64,000 nt of DNA, from contig PERL01000008.1 of NCBI GenBank assembly GCA_002928735.1, positions 1 to 64,000 of the forward strand. The letters run 5' to 3'. Origin of the DNA: Hyphomicrobium sp. (lineage in GTDB: Bacteria; Pseudomonadota; Alphaproteobacteria; Rhizobiales; Hyphomicrobiaceae). The notes under the pieces were generated by a model. That model had not been told where the DNA came from. It saw nothing but the letters and a program-made list of their open reading frames with translations, and searched no databases. Within the stretch, counting starts at the first letter, position 1. Each line of letters starts with the position of its first letter. The translations under genes and the position numbers were made by a program. Shown one piece after another: positions 63,654 to 64,000 of the stretch.

Positions 63654-63917
63654 TTAGCCCTCCCGCGCGGCTAGAAGTTGTTCAAGTGCAAGGGCCGCGA
63701 GATGGCACGGCCGGAGCGGCGGATTGAGTGAGAGGCCGTGAGCCACGACGCGCTTGTAGAGGTCCGGCGGCAACGGACACGCAAAAGACGGCCACCCTTT
63801 CACACCCGGCTTGCCTTTCCGGTGGCCGGGGGTGGGGGTGGCTTCCGGATTAGGACGACGCCGCGCACGGGCTACAGGGAGCGCGGCGGGAGGCTTGGGA
63901 CGGCGGGAACGTGGCAC
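63654..63917 (-). CDS. small basic protein, possibly ribbon-helix-helix
   Basis: An 87-residue protein. A very basic, Pro-rich N-terminus (PRSRRPKPPAALPVARARRR) is followed by FACPLPPDLYKRVVAHGLSL and HLAALALEQLLAAREG, a strand-helix-helix pattern compatible with a CopG/Arc-type DNA-binding fold. It starts with GTG after GCAGGAGTC. Probably the first gene of the leftward transcript. Confidence 0.5.
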   Translation of the reverse strand: MPRSRRPKPPAALPVARARRRPNPEATPTPGHRKGKPGVKGWPSFACPLPPDLYKRVVAHGLSLNPPLRPCHLAALALEQLLAAREG

Positions 63918-63930
63918 GGGAGACTCCTGC

Positions 63931-63951
63931 TATCTAGACGCCGTTTAGATA
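63931..63951. promoter_or_regulatory. inverted repeat upstream of the leftward set, candidate operator
   Basis: TATCTA (63931-63936) and TAGATA (63946-63951) form a 21-base palindromic site just before the ribosome site of the first leftward gene, in an AT-richer stretch that continues to the window end. Its place suggests autoregulation by the small basic protein. No downstream promoter boxes were resolved. Confidence 0.4.
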
Positions 63952-64000
63952 GCGTCACGGGATGGCCTAGCAGCTTTTGTCTCAAATGTAAACACTCATT

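Larger units (their letters stand above)
55838..64000. mobile_element. integrated element of small genes, right end outside the window
   Basis: The H3TH gene breaks off at the left border, next to an imperfect inverted repeat. The next gene is an integrase-arm-like fragment. About 23 genes, nearly all under 160 codons, follow in two converging sets with tight ATGA-type overlaps. Their products are mostly unknown and there are no housekeeping genes. A Flp pilin, several secreted or membrane proteins, a zinc-ribbon protein, an HTH protein and a beta-rich virion-like protein are present. Phage, satellite or plasmid-like integrant are all possible. Confidence 0.7.

Noticed and set aside
1-64000. 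CRISPR arrays, rRNA genes and IS transposases
   Set aside because: No regularly spaced repeats, rRNA stretches or transposase genes were seen anywhere in the window.

Overview
The window looks like about 56 kb of chromosome from a GC-rich alphaproteobacterium, joined at its right end to about 8 kb of a foreign element that runs past position 64000. A serine-cycle block (serine-glyoxylate aminotransferase, malyl-CoA lyase, malate thiokinase A and B, PEP carboxylase), a formate-THF ligase, a phasin and typical Hyphomicrobiales gene arrangements point to a facultative methylotroph related to Hyphomicrobium. The taxon is inferred from gene content and protein style, not from a marker search.

Left part (1-16 kb): housekeeping genes mostly on the minus strand (DUF4337 protein, gpmA, dapB, ppa, an acetyltransferase, phasin, a PIF1-like helicase, typA, a type II NADH dehydrogenase), then rpmI-rplT-pheS-orf-pheT, with cspA and infA on the plus strand. 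From 16 to 22 kb lie a membrane glycosyltransferase, a tRNA-Gly flanked by a duplicated copy of its own 3' end, a radical SAM protein, mscL and a two-gene sodium:solute symporter. From 22.4 to 31 kb a LuxR-type regulator without the usual phospho-acceptor Asp precedes sgaA-mcl-mtkA-mtkB-ppc, all on the plus strand. The products turn glyoxylate plus serine into hydroxypyruvate and glycine, carboxylate PEP, and activate and cleave malate to acetyl-CoA and glyoxylate.

From 31 to 55.6 kb come a TRAP transporter (DctMQP), prmB, the four-gene Anbu proteasome/ATP-grasp cluster, a large membrane-anchored lipase-like protein, ftfL, a type I secretion pair with an HlyC-like protein that seems to lack catalytic residues, fbp-prk-rpe (ribulose bisphosphate formation without RuBisCO in view), hrpB, radC and map.

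At about 55.84 kb the chromosome stops inside, or at the edge of, a C-terminal H3TH (flap-nuclease-like) domain, next to an imperfect inverted repeat. Beyond it lies a dense array of very short genes. A lone integrase N-terminal-like arm domain comes first. A rightward set (56.6-59.8 kb) encodes tiny membrane and secreted proteins and a stand-alone Flp pilin with its own terminators. A leftward, translationally coupled set (63.9-59.8 kb) includes a zinc-ribbon protein, a helix-turn-helix protein and a beta-rich, virion-like protein. Many of these genes share a GGAGTC ribosome-binding motif. No replicase, terminase, portal or complete integrase is visible, so the element's class is open. It is the best candidate here for something undescribed.
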